Made by a program: the position numbers and the translations under genes
NCBI RefSeq assembly: GCF_004295485.1
Contig: NZ_CP036164.1
Location: 3,038,001-3,102,000 of the forward strand
Length of the DNA stretch: 64,000 nt
Origin: Janibacter limosus
GTDB taxonomy: Bacteria; Actinomycetota; Actinomycetes; Actinomycetales; Dermatophilaceae
Direction: 5' to 3'
The notes under the pieces: model-generated
What the model was told of the DNA's origin: nothing
The model's database searches: none
What the model saw: only the letters and a program-made list of their open reading frames with translations
Shown here: positions 43,291-51,448 of the stretch, one piece after another
Layout of the letters: each line of letters begins with the position of its first letter
How positions within the stretch are numbered: the stretch's first letter is position 1

Positions 43291-44847
43291 GTGAACCCGC
43301 ACCTCCTCACCCAGGACACCGCAGACGACTACGTCGCCGGCATGTCACGCGTCACCCGGCTCGTGGCCCAGCACCTCGCTGCCGACTCCCCGTCGACCGG
43401 GGCGTCCGTCGCAGACCTCGCGCCCGTCGTGGACGGCGTCGACCTCGACCGGCCCGCCAGCGACCTCGACGCGGCCCTCAGCGAGGTCACCGACGTCTAC
43501 CTGCGCGACGCCATCTGGTTCCACCACCCGTCATACGTCGCCCACCTCAACTGCCCGGTCGCCCTGCCTGCGGTCCTCGCCGAGGGGATCATCGCGGCCG
43601 TCAACACCTCGGTCGACACCTGGGACCAGAGCGCCGGCGGCACCCTCGTCGAGCAGCGCCTCGTCCGCTGGACCGCCGGACGGATCGGCCTGGACGAGGA
43701 CACCGCCGACGGCGTCTTCACCAGCGGCGGGACCCAGTCCAACCTGCAGGGTCTGCTTCTCGCCCGCGGTGAGGCGGCGCGGCGCACCGGGTCCACCGAT
43801 CTCACCCGGATGCGGGTGCTCGCGACCGAGCACAGCCACTTCAGCGTCATCAAGTCGGCGCGGATCATGGGTCTGCACCCCAGCGCCGTCATCCCCGTCC
43901 CCACGGGAGCGACCGGCGGCATGTCGCTCGTCGCGCTGCGCACCCAGCTCGAGGCCATCCGCGAGCGCGGCGAGATCGCCATGGCCGTCGTCGCGACCGC
44001 CGGCACCACCGACCTCGGGGTGATCGACCCGCTCCCCGGCATCGCCGACCTCGCGGCCGAGTACGGCGCCTGGCTGCACGTCGACGCCGCCTACGGAGGG
44101 GGCCTGCTGCTCTCCCTTCGCCGCCGCCACCTGCTCGACGGCATCGAGCGCGCGGACTCGGTGACCGTCGACTTCCACAAGACCTTCTTCCAGCCGGTCA
44201 GCTCGAGCGCGATCATCGTGCGTGACGCCGTCACGCTCGCCCACGTGACGCACCACGCGGACTACCTCAACCCCCGCACCGCCGTCACCCCCAACCAGGT
44301 GGACAAGTCGCTGCAGACGACCCGCCGGTTCGACGCGCTCAAGCTGTGGATGACCCTGCGCGTCACCGGCGCGGACGCCGTCGGCGAGATGTTCGACGAG
44401 GTCATCGACCGCGCGCATCAGATGTGGGAGGTGCTCGTCGACGACGCGCGATTCGAGGTCGCGGCCGAGCCGATGCTCAGCACCGTCCTGCTCCGGTATC
44501 GGCCCGAGGGGGTGAGTGCGGCGGAGGCGGACTCGCTCAACCCGCTCATCCGGCAGGCGCTCCTCGACCGGGGCGATGTCATGGTCGCCGGCACGGTCAT
44601 CGACGGGCGAGCCTGGCTGAAGTTCACCCTGCTCAACCCCGACACCTCGCTGGAGCACCTGAGGGGCATCCTCGAGACGATCGCCGCGACGGGCGACCAG
44701 CTGCTACCGGCGCTTCGGGATGCGGCCCTTCGAGACGGCGCTGGCGCGCCTCCTCAGGGACCGGATGTCCTTGACGAGCTGCGGCTGCCCTTCGAGACGC
44801 TCGCTGCGCGAGCTCCTCAGGGCACGGGAGCGGGGGTGACGCGATGA
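43291..44847 (+). CDS. desA: PLP-dependent lysine/diamine decarboxylase of siderophore synthesis (DesA-like)
   Basis: Group II PLP decarboxylase, first step of desferrioxamine-type synthesis (lysine to cadaverine). 518 aa. Features: FTSGGTQSNLQGLLLARGEA, VDAAYGG (264-270) and the PLP lysine K297 in DFHKTFFQP. GTG start 43291 with AGGAG upstream, behind candidate iron boxes. The last ~50 residues (RDAALRDGAGAPPQG... and LPFETLAARAPQG) are encoded by two REP-like repeats, so the natural C-terminus was probably near ILETIAATGDQLL. Downstream, an IS110 element separates it from the desC/desD fusion. Confidence 0.88.
   Translation: MNPHLLTQDTADDYVAGMSRVTRLVAQHLAADSPSTGASVADLAPVVDGVDLDRPASDLDAALSEVTDVYLRDAIWFHHPSYVAHLNCPVALPAVLAEGIIAAVNTSVDTWDQSAGGTLVEQRLVRWTAGRIGLDEDTADGVFTSGGTQSNLQGLLLARGEAARRTGSTDLTRMRVLATEHSHFSVIKSARIMGLHPSAVIPVPTGATGGMSLVALRTQLEAIRERGEIAMAVVATAGTTDLGVIDPLPGIADLAAEYGAWLHVDAAYGGGLLLSLRRRHLLDGIERADSVTVDFHKTFFQPVSSSAIIVRDAVTLAHVTHHADYLNPRTAVTPNQVDKSLQTTRRFDALKLWMTLRVTGADAVGEMFDEVIDRAHQMWEVLVDDARFEVAAEPMLSTVLLRYRPEGVSAAEADSLNPLIRQALLDRGDVMVAGTVIDGRAWLKFTLLNPDTSLEHLRGILETIAATGDQLLPALRDAALRDGAGAPPQGPDVLDELRLPFETLAARAPQGTGAGVTR
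44726..44763 (+). repeat. REP-like palindrome, copy 9, within desA 3' end
   Basis: CCCTTCGAGACGGCGC-TGG-CGCGCCTCCTCAGGGACC; read in frame by desA. Confidence 0.8.
44788..44828 (+). repeat. REP-like palindrome, copy 10, within desA 3' end
   Basis: CCCTTCGAGACGCTCGC-TGC-GCGAGCTCCTCAGGGCACGGG, 24 bp after copy 9 in the same orientation: a tandem pair. Confidence 0.85.
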
Positions 44848-46387
44848 GAAGCCCTGTGTCAAGCCGCCTGGTTTTGGGTGGCTCGTCGGTTGGTCAGGAC
44901 GCGTTGGAGCGCGTGGTGCTTGTCGGGGTCGTAGGCAGCGTTGTCTTGCCAGCAGTGCCAGATGACGTAGAGCCAGGCGCGGGCGAGGATGCGCACGGCG
45001 TGGGCGTGATCGTGTCCGCGGGCTCGGGACCGGTCGTAGAGGTCGGCGGCCCAGAGGTTGGCGTGTCGGCTGCCGCCGGCGAAGTCGGTGACGGCGTCGC
45101 GCAGTTGCTTGTCGCAGGCCCAGCGGAAGCCGACGACGCGCATCTTGCCGGATTGTCGGGTCGAGGGCGCGACGCCGGCCAGGCAGGCCAGGGATTCGGG
45201 GGTGGGGTACTTGGCGCGGCAGTCGCCGATCTCGGCCAGCAGCCGGGCGGCGCGTACGCGTCCGGAGCGGGGCAGGCTGGTGAAGATGTGCCCGTCGGCG
45301 TGGGCGTCGAGCTGGTCGCCGATCTGGCGGCCCAGGATCTTGATCTGCTCGACCAGGGTCGTCAGCAGCGCGATCATCGCGTGGGTGCTGCCGGCCTCGG
45401 CGGTGGCCGCCGGGCCGGTCAGGCCCCTGGGTGCCTGGGTCAGGTGGGCGTGGAGCACGGCAGGGTCGGTGCGGCCGCTGTAGCCGACCGAGGCCAGCCA
45501 CTTGCCCAGCCGGGCGGGAGAGAGCCAGTCGGCGCGCTCTTGGGTATCGAAGCGGGCGATGAAGGCCAGGCTGATCTCGGAGTCGAGGTCGGCGAACAGG
45601 CCCACCGCGCCGGGGAAGACGATGCTCAGGTGGGCGCGCAGCTGGTTGGCGGCGGCGACCCGGTGGGCCACGAGGTCCTTGCGGGTGCGGCAGGCGCGGC
45701 GCAGCGCCGTGGTGGCCTGGGTGTCCGGCTCCAGTCGGCGCAGCCGGGCCCGGTCGGTGCGCAGGGTGTCGGCGAGCACGAACGCGTCGAAGCGGTCGTC
45801 CTTGTTGCCGGCCGAGCCGTACCGGCCGCGCAGGTTCTTGACCTGGTTGGGGCTGATCACCACCACCGTCAGTTCGGCCTCGAGGAGGACGTCGATGATC
45901 GGCCCGTCGGGTCGTTCGATGGCGACCTCATCGACGCCGTGCTTGGCCAGGAAGATGACCAGGTCGCGCAGGCCGGTCGTGGTGTGTTCGACCATGACGC
46001 GCGCTATTTCGCGGCCGCGGCCGTCGACGATGCACGCGGCGTGGTCATCCACGGCCCAATCGATGCCGGCCGTGACGTCGTTGAGTGGGGTTTCGGGCAG
46101 GGTGGTGCTGGTGGCAGACTGCATGTCAGCCTCCTCGCTGCTAGTCCCAGTGGGGAGGCACCCTCATGTGGTGCCGCTGGTGCCGGGACGCAGCTGCCGG
46201 TTCGCTCACTGATCGGCGCTCGGAGGCGCTCAGCCCTGTCGACGGTCTGCACGTCCCGGGTAACCACCAGACCTCGCAGATCTCATCGTGGACATCCAAC
46301 GCATCGAGCGAGCTGGGCGATGGCCTGGTGGCACCTCGGGTGCATCAACGCCCTATCGGAGAACGCTGATACAAGGAAGGTAGACCA
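44848..46387 (-). mobile_element. IS110-family insertion sequence B (ends approximate)
   Basis: A transposase gene on the minus strand (44859-46124) with a noncoding stretch of up to 263 bp on its 5' side (46125-46387). It begins within about a dozen bases of the desA stop and ends next to the GTG of the desC/desD fusion. Exact ends cannot be set without an empty site. Confidence 0.7.
44859..46124 (-). CDS. IS110-family transposase
   Basis: A 421-aa DEDD transposase of the IS110 family, only distantly related to the one at 26321. Acidic residues D22 (AGIDWAVDD), E70 (AIERPDG), D109/D110 and D113 (NKDDRFDAFVLAD). The C-terminal domain has IFTSLPRSGRVRAARLLAEIGD and LACLAGVAPSTRQSGKMRVVGFRWACDKQLRDA with the conserved Ser. 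No frameshift seen, so probably active. It sits in the siderophore locus between desA and the acyltransferase/NIS-synthetase fusion. Confidence 0.93.
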   Translation of the reverse strand: MQSATSTTLPETPLNDVTAGIDWAVDDHAACIVDGRGREIARVMVEHTTTGLRDLVIFLAKHGVDEVAIERPDGPIIDVLLEAELTVVVISPNQVKNLRGRYGSAGNKDDRFDAFVLADTLRTDRARLRRLEPDTQATTALRRACRTRKDLVAHRVAAANQLRAHLSIVFPGAVGLFADLDSEISLAFIARFDTQERADWLSPARLGKWLASVGYSGRTDPAVLHAHLTQAPRGLTGPAATAEAGSTHAMIALLTTLVEQIKILGRQIGDQLDAHADGHIFTSLPRSGRVRAARLLAEIGDCRAKYPTPESLACLAGVAPSTRQSGKMRVVGFRWACDKQLRDAVTDFAGGSRHANLWAADLYDRSRARGHDHAHAVRILARAWLYVIWHCWQDNAAYDPDKHHALQRVLTNRRATQNQAA

Positions 46388-48919
46388 GTGAGCACCTGGC
46401 ACTTCCTCTCCCCCATCGGTCGGGTCACGATCGAGCCGGCCGTCCCGCAGGAGCACATCGACCTTCTGCACGCCTGGGTCACCCACCCCCGGTCCACGTT
46501 CTGGGGGATGCAGGGGAACACCTCGGAGCAGTCACGCGCGGCCTTCGACGAGATCGATGCCGACCCGCACCACACGGCCTGGCTCGGTCGGGTGGACGGT
46601 GTGCCGACCTTCCTCACCGAGACCTACGACCCGGCGCACAGCGTGCTGGCCGCGCACTACCGCGTCGAGCCGGGCCAGCTGGGCATGCACGTGCTCGTTG
46701 CGCCGACGGACACACCCGTGCACGGCCTCACCTCGCAGGTCTTCCGCGCCGTCATGCACTTCTGCTTCCGCGACCCCGCCGTCACCGAGGTCGTCGTCGA
46801 GCCGGACGTGCGCAACCACGCGATCCACGCCAAGAACGCCGCGGCCGGCTTCGTCGTCGATCGGCGTATCGCCCTGTCGGACAAGGAGGCCCTGCTGAGC
46901 TTCTGCACCGTCGAGGCCTTCGCCGCGAGCGAGCGAGCGTCGGGTTCGGGGGGCGAGCGAGCGTCGGGTTCGGGGGGCGAGCGAGCGTCGGGTTCGGGGA
47001 GCGAGCCAGCGTCGGACTCGGGCAGCGAGCTGGAGCGCGGTGGCCCGGTGCTCGGGGGCGAGGGACTCCCTTCGCCCGATGTCGCGCACCTGGAGCCGGA
47101 GGTGACGGCCCGCGCCCATCGACACGTCGCCGCCAAGGCGATCGGCGAGTTCACCCATGAGCGGCTGCTCTCGCCCGAGCCGACCACCGACGGTCGCTGG
47201 ACGATCACCGCGGGCACCGCGCGCTACACCTTCGCCGCGACCCGGCACGCCTTGGAGCATTGGCGGGTCGACCCGGCGAGCCTCGAGCGGACGGTCGACG
47301 GCGAGGTCACGCGGGTCGACGCGATGGCCGTGGTGTCCGACCTGCACGAGGACCTCGGCATCCCCCACCACCTCCGCTCGACCTACCTCGAGGAGCTCAG
47401 CGGGACCCTCGCGAGCCTCGCGTACAAGTGGCACCACGCGCGGCACACCAGCAGGGAGCTCGTGCACGCCGACTTCCAGACGATCGAGGCCGCGATGACC
47501 GAGGGGCACCCCGCCTTCGTCGCCAACAACGGGCGGATCGGCTTCTCCGCGACGGACCACGCGGCGTACTCCCCCGAGGCCGGAGCCGACGTGCACCTGG
47601 TGTGGATCGCGGTGCGGCGCAACGTCGCCCATCTGTCCTTGGCGGACGGGTTGACCGAGGAGGACCTCTACGCCGGCGAGCTGGACCCTGCGGACCGCGA
47701 GCGGTTCTCCCTTCGTCTGGAGGCGAAGGGAGTGGACCCGGCGGACTACCTGCTCATGCCGATCCACCCCTGGCAGTGGGACCACAAGCTCGCGGTGACC
47801 TTCGCGTCGGACCTCGCCCGACGGGACATCGTGCACCTGGGCAGGACGAGCGACCGGTACCGGGCTCAGCAGTCGATCCGCACCTTCTTCAACCGCGATC
47901 GGCCGGAGCGGCACTACGTCAAGACGGCGCTGGCGATCCAGAACATGGGCTTCCTGCGCGGGCTGTCGCCGAGCTACATGGCGGCCACCCCGGCGATCAA
48001 CGACTGGGTGGCGCAGCTCGTCGAGGACGACCCGGAGCTGGCCGCGTGCGGGTTCCGGGTGCTGCGCGAGGTCGCGGCCATCGGCTACACCGGTGACGCC
48101 TACCACCAGCTCGGTGCGCCCAACCCGCACACCAAGATGGTCGCGGCCCTGTGGCGTGAGTCGCCCGTGCCGAAGCTCGTTGCGGGAGAGCGGCTCCAGT
48201 CACTCACCGGGCTGCTGCACCGCGACGCCGACGGTGGTGCGCTCATCACCGAGCTCGTCACCGCGAGTCCGATCGGAGCCGCCGAGTGGGTGCGGCGGAT
48301 GCTGCGCGCGTACCTGCGGCCCGTCGTCCACTGCCTCGGCGTGCACGACCTCGCCTTCATGCCGCACGGGGAGAACCTCATCCTCGTGCTCGAGGACCAC
48401 GTGCCCACCGGCGTCTTCATGAAGGACATCGGCGAGGAGGTCGTCGTCATGTCGGACCGGCCGCTGCCGGCGGACGTCAAGCGGATCCGGCACGTCCTGC
48501 CCCCGCACGTGCAGTCCCTGTCGATCCTCACCGACGTCCTCGACGGGGTGCTGCGCTTCGTCGCCGAGATCCTCGCCGACGACGAGGTGATGAGCGGCGG
48601 CGAGTTCTGGACTCTCGTCGCCGAGTGCGTCCAGGAGCACGCGGCCGACCACCCGCGCGCGGCCCGGCTGGACCTGCTGCGGGAGAGCTTCGAGCACTCG
48701 TGCCTCAACCGGTTGCAGCTGCGCAACACGCTGCAGATGGTCGACCTCACCGACCCGGAGGGCTCGCTCATCCGGGTGGGGGACCTGGCCAACCCTCTCC
48801 ACAATCCGCACGACCTTAAGGAGATGCGGCCGGAGATGCGCGAGGGTGCGCACGACCTTAAGGAGATGCGGCCGGTGACGCGCGAGGGTGCGTACGACCG
48901 CTGGCGCACCGGTGGCTGA
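46388..48919 (+). CDS. Siderophore acyltransferase-NIS synthetase fusion (DesC + DesD-like)
   Basis: An 843-aa two-enzyme protein. Residues ~1-180 are a GNAT acyltransferase of the IucB/RhbD type (LHAWVTHPRSTFWGMQGN; VVEPDVRNHAIHAKNAAAGF). Residues ~235-800 form an IucA/IucC NIS synthetase (HPWQWDHKLAVTFASDL, RTFFNRDRPERHYVKTALAIQNMGFLRG...) with its FhuF-like C-terminal domain (MPHGENLILVLEDHVPTGVFMKDIGEE). Together these acylate N-hydroxy-diamine and join the units into hydroxamate siderophore. The domains are joined by four 24-bp tandem repeats and the C-terminus ends in two 42-bp repeats. GTG 46388 has AAGGAAGG upstream. Confidence 0.9.
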   Translation: MSTWHFLSPIGRVTIEPAVPQEHIDLLHAWVTHPRSTFWGMQGNTSEQSRAAFDEIDADPHHTAWLGRVDGVPTFLTETYDPAHSVLAAHYRVEPGQLGMHVLVAPTDTPVHGLTSQVFRAVMHFCFRDPAVTEVVVEPDVRNHAIHAKNAAAGFVVDRRIALSDKEALLSFCTVEAFAASERASGSGGERASGSGGERASGSGSEPASDSGSELERGGPVLGGEGLPSPDVAHLEPEVTARAHRHVAAKAIGEFTHERLLSPEPTTDGRWTITAGTARYTFAATRHALEHWRVDPASLERTVDGEVTRVDAMAVVSDLHEDLGIPHHLRSTYLEELSGTLASLAYKWHHARHTSRELVHADFQTIEAAMTEGHPAFVANNGRIGFSATDHAAYSPEAGADVHLVWIAVRRNVAHLSLADGLTEEDLYAGELDPADRERFSLRLEAKGVDPADYLLMPIHPWQWDHKLAVTFASDLARRDIVHLGRTSDRYRAQQSIRTFFNRDRPERHYVKTALAIQNMGFLRGLSPSYMAATPAINDWVAQLVEDDPELAACGFRVLREVAAIGYTGDAYHQLGAPNPHTKMVAALWRESPVPKLVAGERLQSLTGLLHRDADGGALITELVTASPIGAAEWVRRMLRAYLRPVVHCLGVHDLAFMPHGENLILVLEDHVPTGVFMKDIGEEVVVMSDRPLPADVKRIRHVLPPHVQSLSILTDVLDGVLRFVAEILADDEVMSGGEFWTLVAECVQEHAADHPRAARLDLLRESFEHSCLNRLQLRNTLQMVDLTDPEGSLIRVGDLANPLHNPHDLKEMRPEMREGAHDLKEMRPVTREGAYDRWRTGG
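46929..47024 (+). repeat. Four tandem 24-bp repeats in the fusion linker
   Basis: Units start at 46929, 46953, 46977 and 47001; the first two are identical, the third has one change and the fourth is degenerate. They encode (E)RASGSGG repeats, a flexible linker between the acyltransferase and synthetase domains. Such arrays vary by slippage. Confidence 0.9.
48807..48899 (+). repeat. Two tandem 42-bp repeats plus partial third at the fusion gene 3' end
   Basis: Units 48807-48848 and 48849-48890 differ at few bases, and a partial third begins at 48891. They encode (A)HDLKEMRPxxREGA twice. Confidence 0.9.
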
Positions 48920-48925
48920 TCCCGA

Positions 48926-48964
48926 CCCTTCGAGGCCCGGCCGCGGACGGCCTCGCGCCTCAGG
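48926..48964 (+). repeat. REP-like palindrome, copy 11
   Basis: CCCTTCGAGGCCCGGCCGCGGACGGCCTCGCGCCTCAGGA, the GGCCGCGGACGGCC variant, immediately after the siderophore fusion gene. Confidence 0.8.
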
Positions 48965-48986
48965 AAACGTTGACGAAGGAGACTGC

Positions 48987-49365
48987 ATGACCGACCTGAG
49001 CTTCCGCCCCCTTCGCCCGCACGAGGATGCGCCGCTGCTGCACGGGTGGTTCACCCAGCTGCGCGGACGCTTCTGGGGCATGGGTGACAAGAGCGTCGAC
49101 GAGGTGCGCGACGTCTACGACTTCGTCGACTCGCTCGAGGCGCACTGGGCGTGGATCGGCGAGAAGGACGGCCGGCCCGTCGCGCTCGTCCAGACCTACG
49201 AGCCCGAGCACGACCCCGTCGCAGAGGCCTATGCGGTGCGATCGGGCGATCCTCGCCGTGCTGGAGCGGTCCGGCTTCGAGCTCGGCGAGCGAGTCCGCC
49301 TCGGGGACAAGGACGCCCGCATGGTCTACCTGACGCGGCAGCGCTTCGAGTCGCCGGGCCGCTGA
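48987..49365 (+). pseudogene. Second siderophore-type GNAT acyltransferase, internal deletion and frameshift
   Basis: The 5' part from ATG 48987 (GAAGGAGAC upstream) encodes MTDLSFRPLRPHEDAPLLHGWFTQLRGRFWGMGDKS...LVQTYEPEHDPVAEAYAVR, closely parallel to the N-terminus of the GNAT half of the upstream fusion. At about 49229-49240 the frame changes: the authentic C-terminus AILAVLERSGFELGERVRLGDKDARMVYL continues in another frame to a stop at 49365. About 60 central residues including the acetyl-CoA site are absent. The join contains a GCGATC direct repeat, consistent with deletion. Not functional. Confidence 0.8.
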
Positions 49366-49453
49366 CCCTCGCCGGCCGCCCGGGAGGTCACGGTCGCATT
49401 GCGAAGGGGGCGCGCACCGTGGACCCGGGGCCTCCCCGCGAGAGGGTCTGACC

Positions 49454-49633
49454 ATGGGGACACGCACACCTGCTCTGATCGCACTCGTCATCACGATGGC
49501 CTATGGCATCGGCTTCGCCTTCTTCGACAGCCCGCCGAGGGCCTACGCCGTCGGGGGTGCGCTGCTCGTGGCCGCCGCCTGGGTCGCGGTGGGCATGATC
49601 ACCAGCCGGGGACGCAGCGGGTCCCCCATGTGA
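49454..49633 (+). CDS. Small two-helix membrane protein
   Basis: A 59-aa protein, MGTRTPALIALVITMAYGIG followed by FAFFDSPPRAYAVGG and ALLVAAAWVAVGMITSRGRS: two hydrophobic helices separated by a short Pro-rich loop. Ends 4 bp before the GTG of the glycosidase-like gene, so likely co-translated. No family recognised. Confidence 0.65.
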   Translation: MGTRTPALIALVITMAYGIGFAFFDSPPRAYAVGGALLVAAAWVAVGMITSRGRSGSPM

Positions 49634-49637
49634 TGCG

Positions 49638-50912
49638 GTGATCGACCGCCTCCCAGGGGCCACGAGCCGGCGCACCTTCGTGGCCGGGGCTGTCGCGGCC
49701 GTCGCCGCGGGCGCGACCAGCACCATGGGGATGAGCCTCTACCGCAACCGCCACGAGGTGCCCGCCAGCTACGGACTGACCGTGGCCATGCGGTCCGCGA
49801 CCGGTCCGTGGCGGCAGACGCGCGAGCTGGTCCACGCCGCGGACCTCGAGCGCGTGATCCCGGGGACCCGCGTGCTCGCGGGACCGCAGCAGGAGGAGCT
49901 GCTCGCGACGCAGGAGGCGTGGCTGGACGGGCTCGACCTGCCCGACCACGTCGCCGGGACACCTCGCGACCTCGTGCGCCAGGCCGCTCTCGACCTGTGG
50001 GTGCTCTCCGCCGGCCTGCCCATGGCCGTCGCCGGATGGTCACCCATGTGGCGCCACGCCTGGCCCCGCGACACCGCCCACGTCGCCGTCGCGCTGCACC
50101 GCCTCGGGGACGCGAAGGGAGCGACCCGCCAGCTCGCAGCCCTCGCCTCCCGCGTCGGGCGGGCAGGACGGATGCAGGCGCGCTACGCCCTCGACGGCGG
50201 CACCCCCGACGACCGGCCGCCGCAGGACGACGGCTTCGGGTGGGCGCTGTGGGCCGCCGGCTCGACGGTCGACTCGTGGCGGGGGACGGCCGACGAGGCG
50301 AGCATCGATGCCCTCGTCCGGCACTGCGCCACCACGGCGCTCACCCGGCTCGGCAGCGACGGGCTCCCCCTCCCTTCGCCCGACTACTGGGAGCTCGAGG
50401 AGCGCCAGCTGACCCTCGGCACCGCCGCTCCCCTCCTCGCCGGGCTCGAGCACGCGGCGCTGCTGACCACCGGTGGGTTGCGTGAGCGCTGCGCAGCCGC
50501 TGCCCTGCGCCTGGACCACCAGGTCCACTCGACCTTCGGCATGCGGGGCTGGCCCCGGCGGGTCAGCGGCGGCGCGAGCGACACGGCGATCGCATGGATG
50601 CTGCCTCCCTACCGGGTCGGTCCGCCGCGCGAGGCCGAGCTGCGCGCGGCCCTCGACGAGGCCGCCCGGCAGATGGCCCGGCCCAACGGCGGGTACGCCC
50701 CCGGCGGGGACTGGCGCAGGGACGGGGTGGCGTGGACCCCCGAGACGGCCGTGCTCGCCGGGGCGTGGGCGACGGCCGACGACACTCGTGGCCGGGCCGT
50801 CGAGACCCTCGACTGGCTGGGGCGGCACCGCTCGCGTGGACGGCCGCCGTCGTGGTCACGGCCGCCGCCGATCTGGGACGCTGAGAGGACCCGACCACAG
50901 GAGGAACCGTGA
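49638..50912 (+). CDS. Tat-exported six-hairpin glycosidase-like protein, tail probably frameshifted
   Basis: A 424-aa protein with a twin-arginine signal (TSRRTFVAGAVAAVAAGA) and an (alpha/alpha)6 glycosidase-like body: SPMWRHAWPRDTAHVAVALHRLGD (catalytic-region signature of GH15-like enzymes), QDDGFGWALWAAG, SPDYWELEERQLTLGTAAPLLAGLEHAA. The final residues from about 50825 turn into an Arg/Pro-rich tail, whereas another frame gives APLAWTAAVVVTAAADLGR and a stop at 50884, the expected family ending. A small deletion has probably frameshifted the C-terminus. GTG start 49638. Confidence 0.75.
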   Translation: MIDRLPGATSRRTFVAGAVAAVAAGATSTMGMSLYRNRHEVPASYGLTVAMRSATGPWRQTRELVHAADLERVIPGTRVLAGPQQEELLATQEAWLDGLDLPDHVAGTPRDLVRQAALDLWVLSAGLPMAVAGWSPMWRHAWPRDTAHVAVALHRLGDAKGATRQLAALASRVGRAGRMQARYALDGGTPDDRPPQDDGFGWALWAAGSTVDSWRGTADEASIDALVRHCATTALTRLGSDGLPLPSPDYWELEERQLTLGTAAPLLAGLEHAALLTTGGLRERCAAAALRLDHQVHSTFGMRGWPRRVSGGASDTAIAWMLPPYRVGPPREAELRAALDEAARQMARPNGGYAPGGDWRRDGVAWTPETAVLAGAWATADDTRGRAVETLDWLGRHRSRGRPPSWSRPPPIWDAERTRPQEEP

Positions 50913-51421
50913 GCGACACACCGACCTACCTTGCCCCGCCGCACACGAACGTCACCTACGTCACGACCCAGCAGATCCCGACCGTCGTCCGCCTCGCCGA
51001 GGAGGTCCTGCCGAGCGACATGGGCGGGGTGTTCGACGAGACCTTCCGGACCCTCGTCCCCGCGCTCCAGGAGCGTGGCATCGAGATCGCCGGACCCGCA
51101 CTCGCCCTGCACCACCGCATTCCCGGGGCGACGATGAGCTTCGAGCTCGGCTTCCCCGTGGGGGCACCGCTCGACGGCGAGCTCGAGGCCGGAGGCATCA
51201 CCTTCTACCCCTCGAGCATGCCCGCGACCCAGGTCGCGACGATCTCCCACGTCGGCAGCTACGACGGCTTGGGGCGGGCATGGGGCGACCTGATGCAGCG
51301 AGTCGCCGCCGACGGTCACCGGACTTCGCTGCCCTTCTGGGAGGTCTACGTCACCGCGCCCTCGCCCGAGATGGACCCGAGCACGCTGCGGACCGACCTG
51401 GTCGTCCCGTACGAGGACTGA
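50909..51421 (+). CDS. GyrI-like effector-binding-domain protein
   Basis: A 170-aa standalone GyrI-like/AraC effector-binding domain (SOUL-fold-like): TYVTTQQIPTVVRLAEEVLPSDMGGVFDETF..., a central GPALALHHRI, and the C-terminal PFWEVYVTAPSPEMDPSTLRTDLVVPY signature. Binds small amphipathic molecules in related proteins. GTG 50909 with AGGAGG upstream; overlaps the apparent (frameshifted) end of the previous gene by 4 bp. Confidence 0.85.
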   Translation: MSDTPTYLAPPHTNVTYVTTQQIPTVVRLAEEVLPSDMGGVFDETFRTLVPALQERGIEIAGPALALHHRIPGATMSFELGFPVGAPLDGELEAGGITFYPSSMPATQVATISHVGSYDGLGRAWGDLMQRVAADGHRTSLPFWEVYVTAPSPEMDPSTLRTDLVVPYED

Positions 51422-51448
51422 GCCGCCCTCGCCCCTCGGCCGCGGCCG

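Noticed and set aside
46929..47024. CRISPR-like array
   Set aside because: 24-bp repeats are directly tandem with no spacers and lie inside a gene.
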